Positions 1 through 5,811 of a stretch of DNA of 11,139 bases are shown here, piece after piece. Below the pieces are notes generated by a model. The model was given only the letters and a program-made list of their open reading frames with translations. It had not been told where the DNA came from and did no database searches. The stretch comes from an uncultured Eubacteriales bacterium (GTDB lineage: Bacteria > Bacillota > Clostridia > Oscillospirales > Oscillospiraceae), in the NCBI GenBank assembly GCA_900554275.1, contig USGS01000056.1, positions 1 to 11,139 of the forward strand, given 5' to 3'. Position 1 is the first letter of the stretch. Each line of letters starts with the position of its first letter. Position numbers and translations under genes: made by a program.

Positions 1-39
1 AATGAAAACAATCCAAATAATCTGAGCCAAATCCCATAA
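1..39 (+). CDS. Possible C-terminal tail of a gene entering from the left (partial, weak)
   Basis: Frame 1 is open from the window edge for 12 codons and ends at TAA (37-39), giving NENNPNNLSQIP. A rho-independent-type hairpin lies 57 bases downstream in the same direction, which is the arrangement expected after a gene end. Nothing in 12 residues identifies a family, and a short open frame at an edge can occur by chance. Frame 2 stops earlier, at 23-25. Confidence 0.2.
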   Translation, partial: NENNPNNLSQIP

Positions 40-96
40 GCAAAACTGTTTAGAATGCTTCTGACGGGCGCGAGTGGGAATGATTGCAGAAGCCAG

Positions 97-122
97 AAAA
101 GCCTTGAAATACAAGGCTTTTT
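97..122 (+). terminator. Rho-independent terminator-like hairpin
   Basis: A perfect 10-bp stem, AAAAGCCTTG (97-106) paired with CAAGGCTTTT (112-121), encloses a 5-base loop and runs into a short T tract. It would work in the plus direction for a gene ending at the left edge. The A-rich 5' flank also allows weak activity on the minus strand. Confidence 0.6.
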
Positions 123-149
123 CGGATTTCGATGCTATCAAAATCGCCT

Positions 150-168
150 TTTGACGCGAATTTGACGC
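150..168. repeat. Tandem TTTGACGC direct repeat
   Basis: TTTGACGC occurs at 150-157 and again at 161-168, giving an 11-base period of about one helical turn. Short repeats of this kind near an integrase end can be arm-type recombinase binding sites. Here that role is only an inference from the recombinase fragment at 246-347. Confidence 0.35.
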
Positions 169-184
169 AACTTATTTTCAACGA

Positions 185-230
185 AAGCAAAAATGCTCTG
201 ACGAAACCAATCGTCAGAGCATTTTTGCTT
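185..230 (-). terminator. Strong bidirectional terminator hairpin
   Basis: A perfect 20-bp inverted repeat (185-204 with 211-230) encloses a 6-base loop, AACCAA. The GC-rich part of the stem is GCTCTGACGA with its complement, and both arms carry five-base A/T runs, so either strand ends in a T tract. It sits about 145 bases downstream of the minus-strand EamA stop codon and is the likely 3' end of the 375-1120 transcription unit. Confidence 0.7.
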
Positions 231-245
231 GAAATAGGATGTCAT

Positions 246-347
246 TCATGGTATCGTGCTGCCGCTGGATATCCTCCCGACAGACAGCATACTGCTGACG
301 GTCTTGACGTCCACGCCGTTTTGCAGCGCCATCGTGGCGAAAGTGTA
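246..347 (-). pseudogene. Tyrosine recombinase (phage-type integrase) C-terminal remnant
   Basis: Read on the minus strand from 347, the frame gives YTFAT followed by MALQNGVDVKTVSSML. This is the stretch that directly follows the first histidine of the HxxR box in Firmicutes integrases, where intact proteins continue GHYSAGFTLDTYTH. Here the homology breaks after SSML, and the frame ends at TGA (246-248) after 12 unrelated residues. Upstream there is an in-frame TAA (351-353), and no room for a catalytic domain before the neighbouring EamA gene. The catalytic Arg, His and Tyr residues are absent, so this is a decayed fragment of about 33 codons, not a working gene. It most likely marks an old integrated element. 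The family call rests on a single recognisable block read by eye. Confidence 0.65.
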
Positions 348-374
348 CCCTTACAAATGAGGGGCAAACAGAGG

Positions 375-788
375 TTAAACCAGCATCAGCAGCGTACCGC
401 CAACAATGAGCATCAGCCCCAGTGCCGATTTTTTCGTCAGCTTTTCGTGGAATACGAAGTAAGAGAACGCGATGGTCACAAGGATACTCAGCTTGTCGAT
501 GGGCACTACCACGCTGGCAGGGCCATCCTGTAGCGCCTTGAAATAGCACAGCCAGCTCCCGCCGGTGGCAAGGCCGGACAGCACCAGAAACAGCAGCGTT
601 TTTCCGCTGATATCTCCGATGGTATCCTGCGAGCCGACAATGAACACCATCAGCCACGAAAAGGCCAGCACCACTATGGTGCGGATGGCGGTGGCCACGG
701 TGGAATCCGTCTTGCGGATGCCGCATTTGGCCAAAATGGCTGTCAGACCGGCGAACAGCGCCGAACCGACGGCAGACAATATCCACAT
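375..788 (-). CDS. EamA/DMT-superfamily half-size membrane transporter
   Basis: The protein is 137 residues and strongly hydrophobic, with about five predicted membrane segments (roughly residues 3-22, 32-52, 63-83, 95-115 and 120-137). This is one EamA repeat; full-size DMT transporters have two. Typical EamA features are the glycine-rich helices and the end of the fourth segment, FVFHEKLTKKSALGLMLIVGG (residues 112-131). Proteins of this size are usually taken to act as dimers in the cytoplasmic membrane, exporting small metabolites; the substrate cannot be read from the sequence. The ATG at 788 starts exactly at the first helix and has AGGAAAGG about 12 bases upstream. A GTG at 800 would add four residues and is an alternative. 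It follows the flavodoxin-like gene by 23 bases, so the two are probably co-transcribed. Confidence 0.85.
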   Translation of the reverse strand: MWILSAVGSALFAGLTAILAKCGIRKTDSTVATAIRTIVVLAFSWLMVFIVGSQDTIGDISGKTLLFLVLSGLATGGSWLCYFKALQDGPASVVVPIDKLSILVTIAFSYFVFHEKLTKKSALGLMLIVGGTLLMLV

Positions 789-811
789 GATCTGTCGCAC
801 GCCTTTCCTGC

Positions 812-1120
812 TCAGATCTCTTTGCCGACCTGATAGGCTTTTTCCAGTGCGGGGTGCCCGACAATTTCACCGACTTCGTTGACGCCGCCTGCAAACACCG
901 TTTCAACCAGCTCACAGCGAGGGAAGCAATCCACCCAGCCCTGCACGGCTTTCTCCGTACCTGCCACCGTCTCCGGCTCATTCTCCGCCGCTGTGGCCAG
1001 CAGATAGGCCTTTGTGAAGGCGTAGTCGGTGTCATACAGCGGATTGGCCCGGTCCAGTAGTGTCTCGGAATTGCCGCCCTTGCGGGGGCTGGAGGAAATG
1101 ATCAATACATTTTTATTCAT
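812..1120 (-). CDS. Flavodoxin-family NAD(P)H-dependent reductase with a large internal deletion, probably non-functional
   Basis: The product is 102 residues. Residues 1-20 (MNKNVLIISSSPRKGGNSET) are the classic start of FMN-binding flavodoxin-like reductases, with the phosphate-binding SSPRKGGNS loop. Residues 22-102 match the family's C-terminal third (LDRANPLY, YLLATAAE, GWVDCFPR, GHPALEKAYQVG). Intact members are about 180 residues. The block between, which normally carries the CxxC region, the flavin-contacting loop and much of the Rossmann core, is absent, and the two ends are joined in frame at about residue 21. The reading frame, start codon and AAGGAG ribosome site (1132-1137, 11 bases from ATG) are intact, so a short protein may still be made. 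An ATG at 1219 would give a longer frame but has no such site and adds non-homologous residues. The gene heads the unit with the EamA gene. Confidence 0.7.
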   Translation of the reverse strand: MNKNVLIISSSPRKGGNSETLLDRANPLYDTDYAFTKAYLLATAAENEPETVAGTEKAVQGWVDCFPRCELVETVFAGGVNEVGEIVGHPALEKAYQVGKEI

Positions 1121-1157
1121 GGCAAAGCACACTCCTTGTGTCTGTATTTTCTTCATT

Positions 1158-1188
1158 AAAATAAACCACAAACACGACTTCAGGTCAA
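1158..1188 (-). promoter_or_regulatory. Putative promoter of the flavodoxin-like/EamA unit
   Basis: On the minus strand TTGACC (1188-1183) is separated by 19 bases from TATTTT (1163-1158), about 20 bases before the ribosome site. A 19-base spacer is longer than the sigma-A optimum and is typical of promoters remodelled by MerR-family activators. The spacer carries only a partial dyad (ACC...GGT), so MerR control is a guess. A 17-base spacing to TTTATT (1165-1160) is an alternative. Confidence 0.4.
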
Positions 1189-1236
1189 TACCCCTTTCAG
1201 ATACATTTGCTGGATCCACTATTTACAAAGTCAACA

Positions 1237-1265
1237 TTGCAGAGAATGGAAGATTTTGCTATACT
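1237..1265 (+). promoter_or_regulatory. Promoter of the RpiR-family regulator
   Basis: TTGCAG (1237-1242) lies 17 bases upstream of TATACT (1260-1265), with a TGC just before the -10 (extended -10 form TGCTATACT). Transcription would begin near 1272, about 80 bases before the regulator's ATG. The inverted repeat at 1265-1302 starts at the last base of the -10. Confidence 0.6.
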
Positions 1266-1302
1266 ACCATCGATTGACAGGGGTCCTTGTCAATCGATGG
1301 TA
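1265..1302. repeat. 15-bp perfect inverted repeat, candidate autoregulatory operator
   Basis: TACCATCGATTGACA (1265-1279) is repeated in inverted orientation as TGTCAATCGATGGTA (1288-1302) with an 8-base spacer. It begins at the -10 box and covers the predicted start site to about +30, the normal place for a repressor site. RpiR-type regulators bind dyad operators as dimers or tetramers and often control their own gene. The repeat could also fold as an RNA hairpin followed by an A-rich, not T-rich, tail, so a terminator on the plus strand is unlikely. Confidence 0.55.
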
Positions 1303-1350
1303 TAAAAAAACACATTATGCAAGAAATGCACGAGCGGGAAAGGATATACC

Positions 1351-2100
1351 ATGGGCGACGGCTATTTTCTGTTGACAAACATACTGTCCGAGGACGAAAA
1401 AAAGGTGATCACCAGCATCACCGCACACATCGAACGGGGTGAAAAGCGCGTGGGCATCCAGCAGATCGCCAGCGAGAATTTTCTCTCCACCACGACCATC
1501 GTTAAGATGTGCAAACGACTGGGCTTTGACGGATACAGTGAGCTGTACTATTATCTCAGCCGGCAGTTCGATTCTCACGATGAGGGCCGCGGCGCGGAAA
1601 ATCTCAAAAGTCTTATCGACAACTACTCCGATGAGCTGATCTCCCGGTTCTGCGGCCTTTTGGACCGCTCCCGCCAGGCCAAGCTGTTTACCACCGGAGA
1701 GGGCTTCTCCAACATTGTGGGGGCATATATCGCCCAGCGTCTGTCCATCTGCGGGTTCATGGTGTTCAACAACGTGCATTTCTACGACTATATGCTCTTC
1801 CGCGACGCCCATCATCTGCCGAACGGGCCGGAGGACGCCCCGGTGATGTTCGCCGTCAGCCAGAGCGGCGAGACCGGGCCGGTGCTGAACGATGTGCGGC
1901 ACGCCAAGCAGAATGGCCACCGGATCGTTACCTTCACGCGGCGGAGCGACTCCACTTTGGCCCAAATGTCGGATATTGTATTCGTGGTGGACGGCTCCCG
2001 TCAGACACTGGCGGGCAGCCTGCCCAACACCTTTTTCGGCCGGGTGATCCTGGCTTTTGAGGAGCTGGTGGCGTTCTACTTTGAGGGAAACCGACCGTGA
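1351..2100 (+). CDS. MurR/RpiR-family transcriptional regulator (HTH plus SIS domain)
   Basis: The protein has 249 residues, slightly short of the usual 270-290. Residues 1-75 form the RpiR winged/HTH domain, with GIQQIASENFLSTTTIVKMC (residues 35-54) as helix-turn-helix and LGFDGYSEL after it. Residues about 108-240 form a SIS domain; FAVSQSGETGPVLN (residues 167-180) is the phosphosugar-binding loop, with S170, S172 and T175 available to hold a phosphate. Such regulators act in the cytoplasm and change DNA affinity on binding a sugar phosphate. The start is supported by AAAGGA six bases upstream of ATG. It lies 161 bases upstream of the transporter operon on the same strand, and the inverted repeat in its promoter suggests autoregulation. 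The family call is firm; target and ligand are inferred from context. Confidence 0.92.
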   Translation: MGDGYFLLTNILSEDEKKVITSITAHIERGEKRVGIQQIASENFLSTTTIVKMCKRLGFDGYSELYYYLSRQFDSHDEGRGAENLKSLIDNYSDELISRFCGLLDRSRQAKLFTTGEGFSNIVGAYIAQRLSICGFMVFNNVHFYDYMLFRDAHHLPNGPEDAPVMFAVSQSGETGPVLNDVRHAKQNGHRIVTFTRRSDSTLAQMSDIVFVVDGSRQTLAGSLPNTFFGRVILAFEELVAFYFEGNRP

Positions 2101-2156
2101 CCACCGCGTGATATTACTTTTTTTACCAAAACAGAAAATTTTTCCTCTAAAAGGTA

Positions 2157-2173
2157 TGCTATACTGAGCATCG
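2157..2173 (+). promoter_or_regulatory. Extended -10 promoter of the PhnD-type transporter operon
   Basis: TGCTATACT (2157-2165) is an extended -10 box with no convincing -35 at 17-18 bases. The same nine bases form the -10 of the regulator promoter (1257-1265). In both places CATCG follows within 2-3 bases (1268-1272 and 2169-2173), hinting at control by the same repressor. The predicted start is near 2172, leaving a 5' leader of about 90 bases. Confidence 0.5.
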
Positions 2174-2190
2174 GTATGGTGCATTCTTTG

Positions 2191-2229
2191 CGCATCATGC
2201 GGTATCTTGTTCCGGACACTGCGTCCGGA
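2191..2229 (+). other. Structured 5' leader of the transporter operon
   Basis: Two short dyads lie in the leader. CGCATCATGCG (2191-2201) is a small palindrome. TCCGGAC (2211-2217) and GTCCGGA (2223-2229) form a 7-bp GC-rich stem with a 5-base loop, about 20 bases before the ribosome site. No known riboswitch core was recognised. There is no T tract, so it is not a terminator. Confidence 0.35.
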
Positions 2230-2261
2230 CGAAGGAACACAGACTTTAAGGAGGAAAGAAA

Positions 2262-3320
2262 ATGAAGAAGTTTTTTGCACTTCTGTTGGCGCTGGTCATG
2301 GCGCTGGGCCTGCTGGCAGGCTGCGGCAGCAAGGACACCAACAGCGACGCGCAGAACAATGAGAGCGACACAAAGAAGATTGAGACGCTGAAGGTCGCTT
2401 TTGTCCCATCCCGTGAGCCCCAGGAGATCATCACGGCCACCGAGCCCCTGAAGCAGATGCTGAAGGACGAGCTGGCCAACCAGGGCTATGAGGTCAGTGA
2501 TGTGGAAATCACCGTCGGCACGACTTATGAGGCTGTCGGAGAGGGTCTTGAGGCCGGTACGATCGATGTGGGCCTGATCCCCGGCGGTACGTATGTGCTG
2601 TACGATGACGGTGCTGAGGTCATTCTGACCGCCACCCGAAACGGTCTGAGCAAGGATTCCGACAATGCCAAGGATTGGAACGACGGCCAGCCCACCGAGG
2701 CTTCCGACAAGCAGGCTGTTTCCTACCGCGCCCTGTTCATCGCCGGTCCTTCCGACAAGGGCCAGGAGCTGCAGGCCAAGGGCAACAACGGTGATGAGCT
2801 GACCTGGGAGGATCTGGACAGCGCCAACTGGAGCGTTATGGGTACTTCCTCTCCCGCCGGCTACATCTACCCCGCTCTGTGGCTGCAGGATCACTACGGC
2901 AAGGGCATCTCTGACCTGAAGAGCGCCGTGCAGTCCGACTCCTACGCCAGCGCCTTTGCCCGTCTGGCTTCCGGCCAGGTGGACGTGCTGGTGACCTATG
3001 CCGACGCCCGCCGCGACTATGCCGAGCGCTGGAACACCGAGTTTGGCCGTGAGGCCAGCATTTGGGAGGAGACCGGCGTCATCGGCGTCACCGCTCCCAT
3101 CTACAACGACACCATCTCCGTCAGCAAGAACTCCGAGATCATGGATGCCGACCTGATCGCGTCTCTGCAGCAGGCGTTCATCAACATCGGCAACACCGAT
3201 GCCGGTAAGGAGGTCATCGCCATCTACAGCCACAACGGCTACCAGGTGGCACAGGCCTCTGACTATGACAACGAGCGCGCCGCGCAGAAGCTCATTCAGG
3301 AGCTGACCGCCGCGAACTAA
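2262..3320 (+). CDS. phnD: PhnD-type phosphonate/organophosphate ABC transporter substrate-binding lipoprotein
   Basis: The 352-residue protein has a lipoprotein signal: MKK, a hydrophobic stretch and the lipobox LLAGC with Cys21 as the lipidated residue, followed by a polar linker to about residue 40. The mature part is a PhnD-like periplasmic-binding fold. It begins VAFVPSREPQEI (45-56), then DVGLIPGGTYVL (102-113), then GTSSPAGYIYPALWL (194-208), where the Ser/Ser/Gly helix start normally holds the phosphonate or phosphate group, then DVLVTYADARRDY (241-253). It would sit on the outer face of the membrane and deliver ligand to the PhnE permeases. AAGGAGG lies seven bases before ATG, a very strong start. 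It is first in the operon, and a hairpin after it should make it more abundant than the downstream subunits. The family covers phosphonate, phosphite and phosphate-ester binders, so the ligand is open. Confidence 0.9.
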   Translation: MKKFFALLLALVMALGLLAGCGSKDTNSDAQNNESDTKKIETLKVAFVPSREPQEIITATEPLKQMLKDELANQGYEVSDVEITVGTTYEAVGEGLEAGTIDVGLIPGGTYVLYDDGAEVILTATRNGLSKDSDNAKDWNDGQPTEASDKQAVSYRALFIAGPSDKGQELQAKGNNGDELTWEDLDSANWSVMGTSSPAGYIYPALWLQDHYGKGISDLKSAVQSDSYASAFARLASGQVDVLVTYADARRDYAERWNTEFGREASIWEETGVIGVTAPIYNDTISVSKNSEIMDADLIASLQQAFINIGNTDAGKEVIAIYSHNGYQVAQASDYDNERAAQKLIQELTAAN

Positions 3321-3334
3321 CGTACTTTCCCAAG

Positions 3335-3388
3335 CGCGGGGAGGACTGTAAGGATCAAACCTTCCGCTGTCCTCCCCGCGTTTTATTT
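3335..3388 (+). terminator. Intercistronic attenuating hairpin between phnD and phnC
   Basis: CGCGGGGAGGAC (3335-3346) pairs perfectly with GTCCTCCCCGCG (3369-3380), a 12-bp stem followed by TTTTATTT. The 22-base loop holds a smaller AAGG/CCTT stem (3350-3353 with 3360-3363). It begins 15 bases after the binding-protein stop codon. Such structures between a binding protein and its ATPase/permeases usually act as partial terminators or 3'-end stabilisers, favouring binding-protein mRNA. Confidence 0.75.
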
Positions 3389-3407
3389 CAGGAAAAGAGG
3401 AAACCGT

Positions 3408-4166
3408 ATGATCATTTTCGACCATGTATCCAAGGTGTACCCCAACGGCACGGTAGGTCTGGATGATGTAAATCTGACGATCCGGGACGGGGAATTCGTG
3501 GCCATTATCGGCCGCTCCGGCGCGGGTAAGTCCACGCTGCTGCGATCCGTGAACCGTATGCACCAGATCACCTCCGGCACGCTGACGGTGAACGGTGTGG
3601 ATGTCAGTTCCCTGTCCGGCAAAAGCCTGCGCCGGTTCCGCCGGGGCATCGGTATGGTGTTCCAGTCCTTCAACCTGGTGACCCGCACAACCGTCATCAA
3701 GAACGTCCTGTCCGCCTGCGTGCCGGATATGCCGTTTTGGCGGGTGCTGCTGGGCGCGTTCCGGAAGGAGGACAAGATCAAGGCATTGGAGTCGCTGGAC
3801 AAGGTGGGTATTCTGGACAAGGCCTATATGCGGGCCGACCAGCTCTCCGGCGGCCAGCAGCAGCGCGTGGCGCTGGCCCGGACACTGACCCAAGGGCCGC
3901 AGATCATTCTGGCTGATGAGCCTGTGGCCGCGCTCGACCCGGTCACGGCCAAGCAGGTGATGCAGGACTTCGTGCGCATCAATCAGGAGATGGGCATCTC
4001 CATCCTGCTGAACATCCACCATGTGGAGCTGGCGCTGGAGTACGCCGACCGCATCATCGGCATCCGGGCCGGCAGGATCGTCTACGACGGCCCGTCCGCC
4101 AACGTGGACCAGACTGTGCTGGACGCCATCTACGGCGATGACAGCCCGGCGGAGGCAAGCGTATGA
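3408..4166 (+). CDS. phnC: PhnC-type ABC transporter ATP-binding protein
   Basis: At 252 residues this is the normal size for PhnC. All ABC motifs are present in order: Walker A GRSGAGKST (35-43), Q-loop Q86 in GMVFQSFNLV, signature LSGGQQQR (146-153), Walker B IILADEP (166-172) with catalytic Glu171, D-loop LDP (176-178), and the H-loop histidine in NIHH (204-205). The region LVTRTTVIKNVLSA after the Q-loop and the extended helical segment around 105-130 are typical of the phosphonate family rather than of methionine or polar amino acid importers. It hydrolyses ATP at the cytoplasmic face of the PhnE pair. GAGG sits seven bases before ATG. Its last bases overlap the next gene in an ATGA arrangement (4163-4166), indicating translational coupling. 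Confidence 0.93.
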   Translation: MIIFDHVSKVYPNGTVGLDDVNLTIRDGEFVAIIGRSGAGKSTLLRSVNRMHQITSGTLTVNGVDVSSLSGKSLRRFRRGIGMVFQSFNLVTRTTVIKNVLSACVPDMPFWRVLLGAFRKEDKIKALESLDKVGILDKAYMRADQLSGGQQQRVALARTLTQGPQIILADEPVAALDPVTAKQVMQDFVRINQEMGISILLNIHHVELALEYADRIIGIRAGRIVYDGPSANVDQTVLDAIYGDDSPAEASV

Positions 4167-4984
4167 GCCTGTATGACCGCCTGTTCAAGCCCCGCCGCTA
4201 TACGCTTCCCAACGGCACGGTGGTGGAGGAAAAGCGCAGCCGCGCGCCGCTGGTCATTCTGATCGTGCTGGTGCTGGGTGCGTTGTCTGTGCATATCACC
4301 GGCTTCAACTTTGCGGTGCTGGTGAAAAAGGGCAGCAAGTTTTTTGACATTTTCACGGCCATGTTCCCGCCCAACACCGGATATCTGGCCAAGATCTGGC
4401 AGCCCCTGTGGGACACCATCAAGATGTCCTTCCTGGGCTCTTTCGTGGGCGCGGTGCTGGCCATTCCCTTTGCCATTGCCGCCGCCAGCAACATCGTCAC
4501 CAACCGTGCGGTGGTGTTCATCGTGCGCCTGTTTCTCAGCCTGGTGCGCACGCTGCCCACGCTGGTATGCGCCCTGATCGCCACATACATTTTCGGCCTC
4601 GGCACGATGGCCGGTACGTGTGCCATTGCGGTGTTCACCTTTGCCTATGTGGGCAAGCAGCTCTTTGAGATCATCGAGACGGTGGATATGGGCCCCTATG
4701 AGGCCATGGAGGCCCTTGGCGCGACCCGGCTTCGCGCATTCACCGCCGCTGTGTTCCCCCAGGTCCTGCCCACGTATCTGTCCGTGTCCCTGTTCTGCCT
4801 GGAGGGCAACGTCCGCTACGCCTCTATCCTTGGGTATGTGGGCGCAGGCGGCCTGGGCCTTATTATGAATGAAAAGATCGGCTGGCGTGAGTACGACAGC
4901 CTTGGTATGATCCTCATCGTCCTGTTCGTGGCCGTCATGGTCATCGAAGCCATCAGCCACTGGCTGCGCAAGCGCTTGACGTAA
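4163..4984 (+). CDS. phnE: PhnE-type ABC transporter permease, first copy
   Basis: The 273-residue membrane protein has a polar 28-residue cytoplasmic N-terminus, a first helix at about 29-47, and further helices up to about 265. The EAA loop that docks on the ATPase is EAMEALGATRLRAFTAAVFP (residues 180-199), followed by the PhnE hallmark NVRYASILGYVGAGGLG (216-232). It forms the translocation path together with the second permease (4999-5808). Its start overlaps the PhnC stop by four bases, so it needs no separate strong ribosome site. Size and motifs are normal for the family. Confidence 0.92.
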   Translation: MSLYDRLFKPRRYTLPNGTVVEEKRSRAPLVILIVLVLGALSVHITGFNFAVLVKKGSKFFDIFTAMFPPNTGYLAKIWQPLWDTIKMSFLGSFVGAVLAIPFAIAAASNIVTNRAVVFIVRLFLSLVRTLPTLVCALIATYIFGLGTMAGTCAIAVFTFAYVGKQLFEIIETVDMGPYEAMEALGATRLRAFTAAVFPQVLPTYLSVSLFCLEGNVRYASILGYVGAGGLGLIMNEKIGWREYDSLGMILIVLFVAVMVIEAISHWLRKRLT

Positions 4985-4998
4985 GGAGGCGGACGTAT

Positions 4999-5808
4999 AT
5001 GGAACAGAAAATTCAAAAAGCCTATGCGGCCGCCCCGAAAACATGGCTGTGGCAGCTGCTGGCCGCCTTTGTCGTGGCCTGCCTGCTGGCCTGGTCCGGC
5101 ACGGCGGTAGAGGTAAGCAACCCCACCGGCAACGGGCTGGAGGTGGCGGGCAACATCATCTCCGGCATCTTCCACCCCTCCGGCAAGCTGCTCTTTACAC
5201 TGGGCACGAACGGTGTGCCCTATCTGCTGCTGGAGACGTTCTGCATCGCCTTTCTCGGCACGATCGTGGGCGCGGTGATCTCGCTGCCCCTGTCCTTCAT
5301 CTCCGCCAGCAACTCGGTCCCCAAGCCGCTGGCCCTGATCGGCCGCATCGTCATCGCCGCCATCCGCACCATCCCGGCCTTTGTGTACGGTCTGATGTTC
5401 ATCCGCGTCACAGGCCCTGGTCCGTTTGCGGGCCTGCTGACCATGTCCCTGTGCTCCATCGGCATGGTTTCCAAGATGTTCATCGAGAGCATCGAGGACC
5501 TTGACAAGCGCATCCTGGAGTCCCTGGACGCGGCGGGCTGCACCACGTTCCAAAAGATACGCTACGGCATTCTGCCGCAGCTGACGGCGGATTTTACCTC
5601 CACCATCATCTACCGCTTCGACATGAACCTGCGTGACGCCACGGTGCTGGGCCTGGTGGGCGCGGGCGGTATCGGCGCGCCGCTGATCTTCGCCATGAGC
5701 TCCTACCGCTGGAACGAGGTAGGCGCGATCCTGCTGGGTCTGATCGTGTTGGTGCTCATCATTGAGTGGATCTCCTCCAAGATCCGCGTCAAGCTGGCCC
5801 GGGGGTGA
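4999..5808 (+). CDS. phnE: PhnE-type ABC transporter permease, second copy
   Basis: This 269-residue paralogue of the preceding gene has a first helix at about 16-34, an external segment to about residue 70, then a core of about five helices. The EAA loop is ESLDAAGCTTFQKIRYGILP (174-193) and the conserved late motif is DMNLRDATVLGLVGAGGIG (208-226). The two permeases are clearly different in sequence, which points to a PhnE1-PhnE2 heterodimer rather than a recent duplication. AAGGAGG lies ten bases upstream of ATG, and the gap from the first permease is 14 bases. The nucleotidase gene starts three bases after its stop codon. Confidence 0.92.
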   Translation: MEQKIQKAYAAAPKTWLWQLLAAFVVACLLAWSGTAVEVSNPTGNGLEVAGNIISGIFHPSGKLLFTLGTNGVPYLLLETFCIAFLGTIVGAVISLPLSFISASNSVPKPLALIGRIVIAAIRTIPAFVYGLMFIRVTGPGPFAGLLTMSLCSIGMVSKMFIESIEDLDKRILESLDAAGCTTFQKIRYGILPQLTADFTSTIIYRFDMNLRDATVLGLVGAGGIGAPLIFAMSSYRWNEVGAILLGLIVLVLIIEWISSKIRVKLARG

Positions 5809-5811
5809 ACC

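Noticed and set aside
214..1035. Minus-strand frame of 273 codons spanning the EamA and reductase genes
   Set aside because: It runs out of frame through both genes and is Arg/His-rich. The only meaningful residues in this area are in the short integrase fragment, which is in a different frame.
1315..2280. Open frame of 321 codons on the minus strand opposite the RpiR regulator
   Set aside because: It overlaps the regulator, its promoter region and the start of the binding-protein gene in antisense, and its translation shows no family pattern.
3347..3368. Repeat array or CRISPR-like structure between phnD and phnC
   Set aside because: Only a single hairpin with a nested stem is present; there are no repeated units or spacers anywhere in the window.
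2076..4022. Open frame of 648 codons on the minus strand, antisense to the binding protein and ATPase genes
   Set aside because: It lies opposite two clear genes with full motifs. Its translation is low-complexity (rich in H, Q, G, V, L) with no family pattern, as expected when a GC-rich third codon position keeps the reverse frame open.
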